This document shows, piece after piece, positions 34,356 through 43,443 of a stretch of DNA of 64,000 nucleotides; the first letter of the stretch is position 1; each line of letters starts with the position of its first letter. Below the pieces are notes generated by a model. That model did no database searches. It saw only the letters and a program-made list of their open reading frames with translations, and was not told the origin of the DNA. The stretch comes from Mycolicibacterium goodii. Its GTDB lineage: Bacteria; Actinomycetota; Actinomycetes; Mycobacteriales; Mycobacteriaceae. A program made the translations under genes and the position numbers. The stretch spans positions 5,952,001 to 6,016,000 of the forward strand of contig NZ_CP092364.2 of NCBI RefSeq assembly GCF_022370755.2, given 5' to 3'.

Positions 34356-35003
34356 GTGCGGCTCAGCAGGGCGGAGCGTGACCGGGTGTTCGCCGCGGTC
34401 GCACATGAGCGCCGCGGGATCGCGGATCTGATCGACACCCTCACCCCCGACGAACTGGCGACGCCGAGCCTGTGCGTCGGGTGGGATGTCAAGACCGTCG
34501 CCGCACATCTCGTGAGCGATTTCGCCGATGGGTTCTGGGGTTTCCTCGCCAGCGGCATCCGGCATGGCGGCATCGACAAGGGGATCGACGCGCTGGCCCG
34601 TCAGCGGGCACAAGCCCCCGCGGCCGAGATCTCCGACACCCTGCGCAGCCGTGCCGATTTCCGGCTCAGCCCGCCGATCACCGGTCCGCTGTCGGGGCTC
34701 ACCGACGTACTGGTCCACGGCGCCGACATCCGCATCCCGCTGGGGCTCGCGCACCGGCCCGATCCGACCAACGTCGCCTGGGTGCTCGATTTCCTCACCA
34801 GCCGTATCCAGTTCGGCTTCTTCCCGCAGCGGCGCCTGCGCGGGATCACGCTGCATGACGAGGACACCGGGCGCACCTGGGGCGATGGTGAGGTGATCAG
34901 GGGTCCGGGCACGGCCGTGATGCTCGCCGTGTGCGGGCGCACCGTCGCACTGGACCAACTCGCCGGACCCGGTGTAGCCGTGCTGCGGTCACGGCTCACG
35001 TGA
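34356..35003 (+). CDS. Mycothiol-dependent maleylpyruvate isomerase-like (DinB superfamily) protein
   Basis: 215 residues. ERDRVFAAVAHERRGIADLI, then SLCVGWDVKTVAAHLVSDFA fits the actinobacterial maleylpyruvate isomerase family (TIGR03083), whose CxGWxVxxxxxHL helix includes the first metal His. DVLVHGADIRIPLGL gives the second His-x3-D region, so the three-His metal site of DinB-fold proteins seems present. Members use mycothiol in isomerisation or detoxification. GTG 34356 starts 9 nt after the ANTAR stop, so the two are probably one operon. Confidence 0.78.
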   Translation: MRLSRAERDRVFAAVAHERRGIADLIDTLTPDELATPSLCVGWDVKTVAAHLVSDFADGFWGFLASGIRHGGIDKGIDALARQRAQAPAAEISDTLRSRADFRLSPPITGPLSGLTDVLVHGADIRIPLGLAHRPDPTNVAWVLDFLTSRIQFGFFPQRRLRGITLHDEDTGRTWGDGEVIRGPGTAVMLAVCGRTVALDQLAGPGVAVLRSRLT

Positions 35004-35046
35004 GAGGAGCGCTAACACCACCGGGGGCACCGCCGATAAGGACGGC

Positions 35047-35484
35047 ATGACTGGATTCCGTGCCGGCGCCGCGATGGTGGTGGCCCTGACCGCGCCGTGG
35101 TTGTGGCCGGGTGCGGCGCACGCCGAGCCGGTCGCGTATCTGGACTGGGCACCCGTGCGGCCGTCGCCCACGTGTGGCGGCACCGTCCGCGGTGAGGCCA
35201 TGGTGGTGCCGGTGCAGGTCGACTACCAGGTGCACGACGGGGTGCGGGTGAGCATCAACTACGACGCCGGCATCTACGACGGCTCGTGCAAGATCACCGT
35301 GACCGCCGACTGGAAAAACCTCGACACGGGCGCGTCGGGGAGCGAGGACATCACCGCGGTGTCCACGATCGACGGGCACTACGGCTTCATCGGCTACGCC
35401 AACAAAACCATCGACCCCGGCAGCGGAACCGTGCTGGTCACCCTCAGCTCGCACCCGGGCCAGGAGATGCGGGTCACCCCCTAG
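35047..35484 (+). CDS. Secreted protein of unknown function
   Basis: 145 residues. The N-terminal 26 residues are a Sec signal (GAAMVVALTAPWLWPGAAHA with an AHA cleavage site). The mature part is beta-rich and has two Cys (SPTCGGTVRG and DGSCKITVTAD), which could form a disulfide. I do not recognise a family; it is a small exported mycobacterial protein. It follows the maleylpyruvate-isomerase-like gene by 43 nt and is convergent with the MetX-like gene. Confidence 0.7.
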   Translation: MTGFRAGAAMVVALTAPWLWPGAAHAEPVAYLDWAPVRPSPTCGGTVRGEAMVVPVQVDYQVHDGVRVSINYDAGIYDGSCKITVTADWKNLDTGASGSEDITAVSTIDGHYGFIGYANKTIDPGSGTVLVTLSSHPGQEMRVTP

Positions 35485-35499
35485 ACGCGACGAGCCGTC

Positions 35500-36528
35500 T
35501 CAGCGCGCCAGCAACTCCTTGACGAGGTCGTCGATGAACTTGTTGTCCTCGGGATTGGCGTCGCCGCCCGCGAAATGGCCGTATATGCCTGGGATGACCC
35601 GTAATTCGGCGCCCGGGATGTGCTTGACCGCGAACTCCTCGTCCTCAGGTGGGAAGTAGAGGTCCTTCTCGGCCGGCGCCACGATCATCTTGGCCTTGAT
35701 GGTCTTCAGCGCGGCGACCTGATCGCCGTGGAATCCCCGGTCCGGGGTGTTACCCACATTGCCGTTCTGCCACGTCCACAGCATCGCCAGCAGGTTGTTC
35801 GGGTCGCGCCGATCCAGGAAGAAGCCCTCCCAGAAGCCGACGAGGAAGTCCTCGAGCGAGGAGTAGCCCATCTTCTTGTACTCCTGGTGCCAGTAGAACG
35901 CCTGGGAGAAACCCCATCCCGCGTACACCCGCGCCAACGCACGCAGGCCCTTGGTCGGTTTCTCGGTGTACCAACCCTCCTTGAACGCAGCGTCGGCCGT
36001 GAGTGCGGCCTTCACACCTTCGAGGAACACGATGTTGTGTTCGCTGGTCTTGGACGATCCGCAGAACGGCAGCGCACGCTGCACCATGTCGGGATAGCTG
36101 ACGGCCCACTGGTACGTCTGTCCGGCGCCCATCGACCACCCGGTGACGAGTGCGAGCGTCTCGATCCCGAACGAGGTGACGAGTTTGTGCTGCACCTCGA
36201 CCTGGTCGTAGAACGTGACGTGGGGGAAGCGCGCGGCGTTGTAGGGCGGCGGGGTGTTCGACGGCGACGTCGACAGGCCGTTGCCCAACATGTTCGGGAC
36301 GATGATGAAGTACTTGGCCGGGTCGAGGGCCTTACCTTCACCGATCAGCCATTCGTTGTCCCAGTGCCGCCCGGAGTACCAGGTGGGGTAGACGATCGCA
36401 TTGGATTTGTCGGCGTTGAGTTCGCCGTACGTCTTGTAGGCGAGCTTCGCGTCGCGCAGCGTCGCGCCGTGCTGCAAGGTCACGTCGCCGAGGTCGAAAA
36501 GGTCGTAGTCTTGCGGGAATTCGTCCAT
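35500..36528 (-). CDS. Alpha/beta-hydrolase of the homoserine O-acetyltransferase (MetX) family
   Basis: 342 residues. VTLQHGATLRDAKLAYKTYG opens the MetX-like fold. LVTGWSMGAGQTYQWAVSYP carries the nucleophilic Ser in GWSMGA. Asp in VAPAEKDLYFPPEDE and His in GIYGHFAGGDANPEDN complete the triad. True MetX has GGSMGG and a distinct LYxPEE lid, so this subgroup is commonly called alpha/beta-hydrolase and need not act on homoserine. It is a single gene; the upstream region to 36673 holds no other gene. Confidence 0.8.
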   Translation of the reverse strand: MDEFPQDYDLFDLGDVTLQHGATLRDAKLAYKTYGELNADKSNAIVYPTWYSGRHWDNEWLIGEGKALDPAKYFIIVPNMLGNGLSTSPSNTPPPYNAARFPHVTFYDQVEVQHKLVTSFGIETLALVTGWSMGAGQTYQWAVSYPDMVQRALPFCGSSKTSEHNIVFLEGVKAALTADAAFKEGWYTEKPTKGLRALARVYAGWGFSQAFYWHQEYKKMGYSSLEDFLVGFWEGFFLDRRDPNNLLAMLWTWQNGNVGNTPDRGFHGDQVAALKTIKAKMIVAPAEKDLYFPPEDEEFAVKHIPGAELRVIPGIYGHFAGGDANPEDNKFIDDLVKELLAR

Positions 36529-36673
36529 CGGTCGTCACCTTTGCGTCGTCACACCCGAAATGCCCTGATGCGACGGATCGTAACGAAGGGACGCTGGCGG
36601 GCGTGGGAAATCCGCCCGAACCCGCAGGAGTCGGTCGGCATCGAACCGAGGTCAGACGCTGGAGGTCACCGGT

Positions 36674-37190
36674 TCATGACCCGTTGTCTGCGAGTGCGGC
36701 TGTGACCGCGGCTTGAACCCCCTGACCGGCGATGATGATCGGGTCGGTGGACCGCAGGGTGCGGCACAAAACGAACGCCCCCTCCAGAGCCGTCAGGGTG
36801 ATCACCGCCAGACGCCGGCCCGTCGCTTCGTCGATGTCGAGTTGCGCGAACCACCGGGCCAGCCCGGCGAGCCAGTCCTCGAACACCGCGGCGGACTCCC
36901 GGCGAAGCCGCTCGTTGGTGCTCGCCACCTCCAGTGCGATGGTCTCGATCGAGCACGCCTCGGCATAGTCCTGAGACTCCATGAGCCGACCGGCGTTCTC
37001 GAACAACTGCGGGATTCCGGTGGCCGGATTGGTGTGGGCCAGTTCCGCAGCGACGAACTCGCCGTAGCGGATGCCCTCCGAACGGATGACTTCGACGCTG
37101 ATCGACTCCTTGCCACCGGGGAAGTGGTGGTAAATCGACCCGAACGGTGCCTTGGCCGCACCCGAGATTTGTTTCGGCACCAGGTTCTTC
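36674..37190 (-). pseudogene. TetR-family regulator lacking its N-terminus
   Basis: The frame encodes the C-terminal 165 or so residues of a TetR regulator: SGAAKAPFGSIYHHFPGGKE is the end of the helix-turn-helix, and the ligand domain follows to ALADNGS. The preceding 25-30 residues that start such proteins are absent. Upstream of about 37190 the frame reads antisense to another gene. No start codon fits. The opposite-strand neighbour is broken at the same place, so one deletion probably removed the shared promoter and both 5' ends. The end coordinate is approximate. Confidence 0.6.
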
Positions 37191-37550
37191 CGGCACAGTC
37201 GCCGGGCGTACGGCGCGTTGAGCAAGGCGGGGTTGCCCGACGCGCTGTATGACGAGTGGTTTCGCCCTTCGGTCGAGAACGCCGCTGTGCGACGCGATCT
37301 CGTGAAGTTTGCCACCGGGGCTCCGCCGCGCCGGCGCTTGCTCGAACTCTCGGAGCGGCTGCGAACGTTCACCAAACCGGTGCTGGTGGTGTGGGCACGT
37401 GAAGACCGCATGATGCCGCTGGGCCACGCCGACCGTCTGGCCGAGTTTTTTCCGGATGCCACCAAAGTGATCGTCGAGAATTCCTGGACGCTCATCCCCG
37501 AAGATCAACCAGTGGTGATGGCCGAAGCGCTGCGGGCATTTGTCGGGTGA
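37190..37550 (+). pseudogene. C-terminal remnant of an alpha/beta-hydrolase
   Basis: About 120 codons encode LSKAGLPDALYDEWFRPSVE, then a helical cap and TKPVLVVWAREDRMMPLGHA, the strand that carries the catalytic Asp. VIVENSWTLIPEDQPVVMAE follows. A His is expected after the Asp in this C-terminal core; the usual xxSxHxxP motif reads NSWTLIPED here, so that His is lost too. The N-terminal half with the nucleophile Ser is missing. It begins at the same junction as the truncated tetR and would once have been divergent from it. The start coordinate is approximate. Confidence 0.6.
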
Positions 37551-37567
37551 TCCCGAAATGGGGGTTG

Positions 37568-37597
37568 ACAACGTACAACCACTTGGTTGTACGTTGT
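37568..37597. promoter_or_regulatory. ArsR operator overlapping a leaderless promoter
   Basis: Perfect 14-bp arms, ACAACGTACAACCA and TGGTTGTACGTTGT, are separated by 2 nt. A TTGACA -35 (37565-37570) overlaps the left arm, and TACGTT (37590-37595) can serve as -10 within the right arm, spacing 19. The predicted start point is at the GTG at 37602, so the mRNA would be leaderless. Binding of the repressor would block both promoter elements. Confidence 0.7.
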
Positions 37598-37601
37598 GCT
37601 G

Positions 37602-37943
37602 GTGACCGTGATCGCCGAGGATCGGGCCGACGCGCTCTTCCACGCGCTCGCCGACCGCACAAGGCGCGACATCATGCGCCGCGTGCTGGCCGGAGAGCAA
37701 TCGGTCTCTGCGCTCGCGTCGAAGTACGACGTGAGCTTCGCGGCGGTACAGAAACACGTTGCGGTGCTGGAGAAAGCCGGTCTGCTCACCAAGCGACGCC
37801 GCGGTCGCGAGCAGCTCGCCAGCGGCGACGTGGCGGCAGTGCGGTCAGTGGGGCAGATGCTCGCTGAGCTGGAACAGATCTGGCGTGGCCGCATCGCGCG
37901 CATCGACGAACTCATCGAAGCCGAACCGCTCAAGGAGCATTGA
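37602..37943 (+). CDS. ArsR-family repressor
   Basis: 113 residues. DALFHALADRTRRDIMRRVL, then SALASKYDVSFAAVQKHVAV and LEKAGLLTKRRRGREQLA give the winged helix typical of the ArsR branch paired with SRPBCC proteins. No Cys is present, so it is unlikely to sense thiophilic metals in the classic ArsR/SmtB way. GTG 37602 coincides with the predicted transcription start. It precedes an SRPBCC gene by one base and probably controls both from the 30-bp dyad just upstream. Confidence 0.88.
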   Translation: MTVIAEDRADALFHALADRTRRDIMRRVLAGEQSVSALASKYDVSFAAVQKHVAVLEKAGLLTKRRRGREQLASGDVAAVRSVGQMLAELEQIWRGRIARIDELIEAEPLKEH

Positions 37944-37944
37944 C

Positions 37945-38430
37945 ATGCCTGTGACCGATGTCCAGCACGACCTCGACACACTCACACTCACCATCACCGC
38001 GGAATTCGCCGCACCGGTGACACGCATCTGGCAGGTCTACGCGGATCCTCGTCAGCTGGAGAAGATATGGGGCCCGCCGAGCCACCCGGCCACGGTGGTC
38101 GATCACGATCTGCGGGTCGGTGGCCGGGTCACCTACTTCATGACGGGGCCAGAGGGCGAGAAATACGCCGGCTACTGGGAGATCACGGCCGTGGACGAGC
38201 CGCAGAGCTTTTCCTTCCTCGACGGTTTCGCCGACGAGGACTTCAAACCCAACACCGACCTGCCGGTGTCGACGAACGTCTACACGTTCGTCGAACACAA
38301 CGGCGGCACCCGCGCGACGTACGTGAGCACCTACGCCTCCGCCGAGGCGCTGCAGCAGGTCCTCGACATGGGTGTGGTCGAGGGCGCGTCGTCGGCGATC
38401 AACCAGATCGACGACCTGGTTGCCGGCTGA
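37945..38430 (+). CDS. SRPBCC/Aha1-domain protein
   Basis: 161 residues. TLTLTITAEFAAPVTRIWQV, then YADPRQLEKIWGPPSHPATV and FEE-like SFSFLDGFADEDF fit the Aha1-type START/SRPBCC fold, with a ligand cavity between a long C-terminal helix (EGASSAINQIDDLVAG) and a sheet. Such proteins next to ArsR repressors bind hydrophobic ligands or modulate enzyme activity; none is biochemically clear. It follows arsR after 1 nt (AAGGAG is within the arsR end) and is convergent with glpD, 6 nt apart. Confidence 0.83.
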   Translation: MPVTDVQHDLDTLTLTITAEFAAPVTRIWQVYADPRQLEKIWGPPSHPATVVDHDLRVGGRVTYFMTGPEGEKYAGYWEITAVDEPQSFSFLDGFADEDFKPNTDLPVSTNVYTFVEHNGGTRATYVSTYASAEALQQVLDMGVVEGASSAINQIDDLVAG

Positions 38431-38436
38431 CCCGGG

Positions 38437-40140
38437 TCAGCTGACGCCGAGGCGGACGTCGGGCGCGCCGAGGCGTGCGGCGTCCGCGGTGTAGTCGTCG
38501 AGCTGGTGTTGCGACTCCCGCTCGGCGGCGACCCGCGCATCGTAATGCGCGACTTCGCGGGCGATATCGGCCTCACCCCAACCCAGCACCGGTGCGACCA
38601 GATCGGCGACCTCGCGTGCGGCGGCCGTCCCGCGGTCGGCGACCTCTATCGAGATCCGGGTGCGGCGGGTCAGCACATCCTCGAGGTGGCGGGCCCCCTC
38701 GTGACTGGCCGCGTAGTACGCCTCGACCTTCAGGTACTCGGGTGCCCCCGACAGCGGTACTCCCAGTTCCGGGCGCTGCGCGACGATGTCGAGCAACTCG
38801 TCGGTCAATGTCCCGTAGCGGCCCAGCAGATGTTCGATCGTCGCCACTGCCAATCCACTCGACTCGGCGCTGCGGCGCCGATTGTTCCAGGCCCCCGGGT
38901 AGCCGTCGGCCCCGAGCAGCGGCACGCGCTCGGTGCACGAGGCCGGCACCGCACGATTGAGTCCTTGGACCGCGAGATCCACAGCGTCCTTTGCCATCAC
39001 GCGGTAGGTGGTGTACTTGCCGCCGGCGATGACCGTGAGGCCGGAAACCGGGTTGGCGACCGCGTGCTCGCGCGAGAGCTTGCTGGTCGAGTCGGACTCC
39101 CCGGCCAGCAGCGGACGCAACCCGGCGTACACGCCGACGACGTCGTCTGCGGTGAGCGGATCGGCGAGCAGGGTGTTGACGTGCCCGAGCAGGTACTCGA
39201 TGTCGGCCCGGCTCGCGGCCGGATGGGCCAGGTCCAGCGACCAGTCGGTGTCGGTGGTGCCGACGATCCAGTGGCTGCCCCACGGAATGACGAACAGCAG
39301 GCTCTTCTCGGTGCGCGTGATGATGCCGGTCGACGAGTTGATCCGGTCTCGCGGCACCACGAGATGCACACCCTTGGAGGCTCGTACCCGGAACTTGCCC
39401 CGACCACCGGCCATGCCCTGTGTCTCGTCCGTCCACACCCCGGTGGCGTTGATGACCTGCCGTGCGCGGATGTCGAATTGGCGGCCACTCTCCAGATCCC
39501 GTACCCGGGCCCCGACGACACGGTCGCCGTCGCGCAGGAAACCCGTCACCCGGGTGCTGTTCGCGCACGATGCGCCGAAGTGCGCGGCCGTGCGGATCAG
39601 CGTCATGGTGTGCCGGGCGTCGTCCACCTGCCCCTCGTAGAAGCGGATTGCGCCGCGGATCGCCGAACTGCCCGAGGGGAACGACTCGAGTGTCCGCCCG
39701 CGGCCCAGGTGCTCGTGGTGCCCGGGCACCCCCCGCCCGGCGCCCATGACGTCATAGACCCCGATTCCCAGTCCCGCGTAGGCGCGGTCGAACCGCGTCC
39801 GCAGCGGGTAGATGAACGGCACCGGTCGCGCCAGGTGGGGGCACAGCGTGTTGAGCACAAGCGAGCGTTCCCGCAGCGCCTCGAAGACCAGCGAGAAGTT
39901 GAACTGCTCGAGGTAGCGCAGCCCGCCGTGGAAGAGCTTGCTCGACCGGCTCGACGTGCCCGACGCGTAGTCTCGCGCCTCGACCAGCCCCACCCGCAGC
40001 CCGCGGGTGGCGGCGTCGAGGGCGGCACCCGCACCCACGACACCGCCCCCGATGACCAGGATGTCGAACTCGTCGCTGCCCAACCGGTCGAGTGCCTCGG
40101 TGCGTTGGGACGGACCCAACGGATGTGCGCTCACGCTCAC
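38437..40140 (-). CDS. glpD: FAD-dependent glycerol-3-phosphate dehydrogenase
   Basis: 567 residues. [20 protein letters not shown] is the FAD-binding dinucleotide loop, [20 protein letters not shown] is the signature of the family, and [15 protein letters not shown] marks the substrate-domain end. The C-terminal helical domain is complete. It oxidises glycerol 3-phosphate to dihydroxyacetone phosphate at the membrane and passes electrons to the quinone pool. GTG 40140 overlaps the glpK stop (GTGA), completing a glpF-glpK-glpD operon. A TTG five codons earlier keeps the frame but has no better site. Confidence 0.93.
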   Translation of the reverse strand: MSVSAHPLGPSQRTEALDRLGSDEFDILVIGGGVVGAGAALDAATRGLRVGLVEARDYASGTSSRSSKLFHGGLRYLEQFNFSLVFEALRERSLVLNTLCPHLARPVPFIYPLRTRFDRAYAGLGIGVYDVMGAGRGVPGHHEHLGRGRTLESFPSGSSAIRGAIRFYEGQVDDARHTMTLIRTAAHFGASCANSTRVTGFLRDGDRVVGARVRDLESGRQFDIRARQVINATGVWTDETQGMAGGRGKFRVRASKGVHLVVPRDRINSSTGIITRTEKSLLFVIPWGSHWIVGTTDTDWSLDLAHPAASRADIEYLLGHVNTLLADPLTADDVVGVYAGLRPLLAGESDSTSKLSREHAVANPVSGLTVIAGGKYTTYRVMAKDAVDLAVQGLNRAVPASCTERVPLLGADGYPGAWNNRRRSAESSGLAVATIEHLLGRYGTLTDELLDIVAQRPELGVPLSGAPEYLKVEAYYAASHEGARHLEDVLTRRTRISIEVADRGTAAAREVADLVAPVLGWGEADIAREVAHYDARVAAERESQHQLDDYTADAARLGAPDVRLGVS

Positions 40141-41651
40141 TTGACCTCGATCCAATCCAGCGTGCGCTCAACGGCTTTGCGCCATCCCGCGTAACCTGTC
40201 GTGCGCTGCTCCTCGCTCCACTGCGGCGCCCAACGGCGGGACTCGTTCCAGTTCTCACGCAGTTCATCGGTGTCGCGCCAGAACCCGATCGCCAGGCCGG
40301 CCGCGTAGGCGGCGCCGAGGGCGGTCGTCTCGGCGACCACCGGGCGACTCACCGGCACACCGAGGATGTCGGCCTGCATCTGCATGCACAGGTCGTTCAC
40401 CGTGACCCCGCCGTCGACCTTCAACACGTCGAGGTGGACACCGGAATCGGCCTCCATGGCCTCGGCGACGTCGCGGCTCTGGTAGCAGATCGACTCGAGG
40501 GTCGCGCGTGCCAGGTGCGCATTGGTGTTGTAGCGGCTCAGTCCGACGATCGCCCCGCGTGCGTCGCTGCGCCAGTACGGCGCGAACAGCCCCGAGAAGG
40601 CCGGCACGAAGTAGACACCGCCGTTGTCCTCGACCTGACGGGCCAGCGATTCACTCTCGGCCGCGGTGTCGATGACATGCATCTGATCGCGCAGCCATTG
40701 CACGGCCGAACCCGTCACGGCGATCGACCCCTCCAGCGCGTAGACCGGTGCGTCGTCACCCAACCGGTAGCAGACCGTGGTGAGCAGACCATTCTTGCTG
40801 CGCACCGGTGTGGTGCCGGTGTTCAGCAACAGGAAGTTCCCGGTGCCGTAGGTGTTCTTGGCCTCGCCGGGCGTGAAGCACACCTGTCCGAACATGGCCG
40901 CCTGTTGATCACCGAGATCACCGGTGAGCGGAATCCCGCCGTACGGACGGGAACTCGTCGTGATGCCGTAACCGGCCGGATCCGACGATGGCCGGATTTG
41001 GGGCAGCATCGCGCGGGGGATGTCGAAGAAGCCGAGGAGTTCGTCATCCCAGTCGAGGGTTTCGAGATCCATGAGCATGGTGCGGCTGGCATTGGTCACG
41101 TCGGTGACGTGCACGCCCCCGGCGGTGCCGCCGGTGAGGTTCCACAGCAGCCACGAGTCGGTGGTGCCGAACAGTGCGTCGCCCATCTCGGCGTCCGCAC
41201 GGACGCCCGGCACGTTCTCGAGGATCCACTGGATCTTGCCGCCGGAGAAGTACGTTGCCGGCGGCAGGCCCGCCTTCTCACGGATCACATCGCCGCGACC
41301 GTCGCGGTCCAGCGCGGCCGCGATCGAGTCCGTGCGGGTGTCCTGCCACACGATGGCGTTGTAGTACGGCCGACCGGTGCGCCGGTTCCACACGACGGTG
41401 GTCTCGCGCTGGTTCGTGACCCCGAGTGCGGCAAGGTCACTCGGCTGCAACTTGGCGGAATTGAGCGCGCTCTGCAACGCCGCGCTCGATCGCTCCCAGA
41501 TCTCGACCGGGTTGTGTTCGACCCAGCCCGGACGCGGCAGGATCTGCTCGTGCTCGAGCTGGTGGCGGGCCACCTCGTTGCCGGAGTGGTCGAAGATCAT
41601 GAATCGTGTCGAGGTGGTGCCCTGGTCGATGGCACCGACGAAATCGGCCAT
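40137..41651 (-). CDS. glpK: Glycerol kinase
   Basis: 504 residues of the FGGY family. [16 protein letters not shown] is the N-terminal ATP-phosphate loop, [14 protein letters not shown] and [14 protein letters not shown] line the glycerol site, and [20 protein letters not shown] is the second ATP-binding block. It makes sn-glycerol 3-phosphate after facilitated entry through GlpF. It starts 23 nt after glpF and overlaps glpD by 4 bp. A second kinase of equal length lies 1.8 kb away on the other strand. Confidence 0.94.
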   Translation of the reverse strand: MADFVGAIDQGTTSTRFMIFDHSGNEVARHQLEHEQILPRPGWVEHNPVEIWERSSAALQSALNSAKLQPSDLAALGVTNQRETTVVWNRRTGRPYYNAIVWQDTRTDSIAAALDRDGRGDVIREKAGLPPATYFSGGKIQWILENVPGVRADAEMGDALFGTTDSWLLWNLTGGTAGGVHVTDVTNASRTMLMDLETLDWDDELLGFFDIPRAMLPQIRPSSDPAGYGITTSSRPYGGIPLTGDLGDQQAAMFGQVCFTPGEAKNTYGTGNFLLLNTGTTPVRSKNGLLTTVCYRLGDDAPVYALEGSIAVTGSAVQWLRDQMHVIDTAAESESLARQVEDNGGVYFVPAFSGLFAPYWRSDARGAIVGLSRYNTNAHLARATLESICYQSRDVAEAMEADSGVHLDVLKVDGGVTVNDLCMQMQADILGVPVSRPVVAETTALGAAYAAGLAIGFWRDTDELRENWNESRRWAPQWSEEQRTTGYAGWRKAVERTLDWIEVK

Positions 41652-41674
41652 TGCGAGTCCTTTCGTGGATTGCG

Positions 41675-42499
41675 TCAGACCGCGGATGCGGCTGCGGGAC
41701 GGGGGGTTTCGTCGTCATCGAGCATCGGAGGCTCGTCGGGCAGGAAGCGCTCGATCAGCCAGCGGTAGGCCCCGGCCCCGACGAGTGCGCCGATCAGTGG
41801 TCCGACGATGGGCACCCAGAAATACAGCATCCCGTTCTGGTCCTGAAAGGCCGTGCTGTAGCCGGTGATGAACGACGCCAACCGGGGCCCGAGGTCCCGG
41901 GCAGGGTTGATCGCATACCCCGCGTTGGCACCCCACGCCATGCCGATGCCGACGACGACGAGACCGATGATCACCGGCGCGAGCCGCGTCCATGGACCGT
42001 GGTTGCGTGCGTCGGTCAACGCCATCACGAGGAACAGGAGGATCGCGGTACCGACGATCTGATCGAGGAGCGCGGTGCCCTGGCTGATGGGGAGTGCACC
42101 GTTGCCGGGCAGGGTCGAGAAGATGCCCTGGGTGGCGATCGTGTGGTTCGGGTCGACCGATGCGATGGCTTCGCTGTAGGTGACCCGCACGATCAACGCG
42201 GCCGCGAAGGCGCCGAGTAGCTGGGCGATGCTGAACGGAAGCACCTTGCGCCACGGGAAGTCCCGGAACACCGCCATCGCGAGGGTGACGGCAGGGTTGA
42301 GGTGTGCGCCGCTGATCCTGGCCGCGGTGTAGACGCCGAGGATCACGCCAAGACCCCAGCCCCACGCGATGGAATCGTGGTCACCGAGTGCCCCGTCGCC
42401 GGTGACGACCTGTGCGACCACGCCTACTCCGAACAGGATGAGGATGAGGGTGCCGGCGAACTCGGCGCAGAGTTCTCCGACGAGGGTTCGTCGTGTCAT
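41675..42499 (-). CDS. glpF: Glycerol uptake facilitator (aquaglyceroporin)
   Basis: 274 residues with six membrane helices and both half-helix motifs: [18 protein letters not shown] and [16 protein letters not shown]. The D-L-G-P-R after the second NPA is the glycerol-channel type, since water channels usually lack Asp there. It lets glycerol cross the membrane before GlpK traps it. First gene of the glpF-glpK-glpD operon, whose promoter region (42500-42669) is shared with the divergent iclR-glpK2 pair and contains tandem dyads. Confidence 0.93.
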   Translation of the reverse strand: MTRRTLVGELCAEFAGTLILILFGVGVVAQVVTGDGALGDHDSIAWGWGLGVILGVYTAARISGAHLNPAVTLAMAVFRDFPWRKVLPFSIAQLLGAFAAALIVRVTYSEAIASVDPNHTIATQGIFSTLPGNGALPISQGTALLDQIVGTAILLFLVMALTDARNHGPWTRLAPVIIGLVVVGIGMAWGANAGYAINPARDLGPRLASFITGYSTAFQDQNGMLYFWVPIVGPLIGALVGAGAYRWLIERFLPDEPPMLDDDETPRPAAASAV

Positions 42500-42619
42500 G
42501 TTGGGCTCCTTGGTTCGTGAAGCCGCATGTGTTGTGCATCACATGAGGCGTGCGTTGTGAACCTAGAAGCCGGAGGTCGCCCGGGCACCACCCGCTGTTC
42601 GGCATCGCCGAACCCGGGG

Positions 42620-42658
42620 CCGGTCGACAATGTCGACCGGACGGGTCGACATGGTCGA
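42620..42658. promoter_or_regulatory. Tandem dyad operators, likely for the IclR regulator
   Basis: CCGGTCGACA-A-TGTCGACCGG (42620-42640) is perfect over 21 bp. TCGACATGGTCGA (42646-42658) repeats its core (TCGACAATGTCGA), centre to centre about 22 bp, or two helical turns. They sit 10-50 nt before the iclR start and 120-160 nt before glpF. Same-face tandem sites fit a tetrameric IclR/GylR protein. Confidence 0.62.
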
Positions 42659-42669
42659 GCGATTTGGTG

Positions 42670-43443
42670 ATGCTGAAACTTGTGCCAGGCACTGTGCAAT
42701 CCGTGGAACGGGCCGCGGCGATATTGCAATTACTCGGGATCGAAGACGAGTCCCTCGGGCTCGTGCAGATCGCGGGTGCACTCGGATTGGCGAAAGGCAC
42801 CGCACATGGGTTGTTGCGCACCCTGCACGGTGTGGGCTTCGTCGAACAGGACGAATCCGGGCGCTATCGGCTGGGCCCGGATTTGTTCCATCTCGGGTCC
42901 ACCCAACTCGATCTCAACGAGCTCAAGGCGCGGGCACTGAACTGGGCCGACGCGCTGGCCGCGCGCACCGGGGAGGCCGTGCGCGTCGCGGCGTTCCGCA
43001 CCGGCCGTGCGGTGGTGGCCCACCACGTGTTTCGGGCCGACAGCACTGCGCAGGTGCTGGAGGTCGGTTCGACCGTGCCGCTGCACGCCAGCGCGCTGGG
43101 CAAGGTGCTGCTCGCCTTCGACCCTGGCGCGGCGCGCAGCCTCGGCGCCCTCGACAGCCTGACCTACCGGACCATCACCAACCGGGCCCAACTGCAACAC
43201 GAACTCGCCGACACACGCGACCGTGGCTGGGCCGCATCGGTCGAGGAGGAGCAACCCGGCGTCGCGAGCATCGCCGCACCGATCCGCGACCGCGGCGGTT
43301 ACGTCGTGGCCAGCATCGGCATCAGCGGTGACGTCGAAAGGCTCTGTGACCACCGGGCCCGACCGCTGGAGCGGCTCGCCGAACTCGTGGTGCGTGCGGG
43401 ACGTTCGGTGTCGCGCGAGTTCGGACACGGGCGGGAACTGTGA
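42670..43443 (+). CDS. IclR-family regulator of glycerol genes (GylR-like)
   Basis: 257 residues. The N-terminal winged helix is VQSVERAAAILQLLGIEDES, then QIAGALGLAKGTAHGLLRTL. The C-terminal GAF-like domain (75-250) includes LHASALGKVLLAFD, GWAASVEEEQPGVASIAAPI and a VVASIGISG strand. Streptomyces GylR is an IclR protein that controls glycerol genes, and here the gene is placed between two glycerol-kinase units, so glycerol or glycerol 3-phosphate is the likely signal. It overlaps glpK2 by 4 bp. ATG 42670 directly follows possible TTG and GTG codons. Confidence 0.86.
   Translation: MLKLVPGTVQSVERAAAILQLLGIEDESLGLVQIAGALGLAKGTAHGLLRTLHGVGFVEQDESGRYRLGPDLFHLGSTQLDLNELKARALNWADALAARTGEAVRVAAFRTGRAVVAHHVFRADSTAQVLEVGSTVPLHASALGKVLLAFDPGAARSLGALDSLTYRTITNRAQLQHELADTRDRGWAASVEEEQPGVASIAAPIRDRGGYVVASIGISGDVERLCDHRARPLERLAELVVRAGRSVSREFGHGREL

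Noticed and set aside
35500..36528. Calling this gene metX, homoserine O-acetyltransferase
   Set aside because: The nucleophile motif is GWSMGA instead of GGSMGG and the lid residues differ, so only the family can be stated.
40092..41768. A 558-codon plus-strand frame over glpK
   Set aside because: Antisense shadow; glpK is complete and unambiguous on the other strand.
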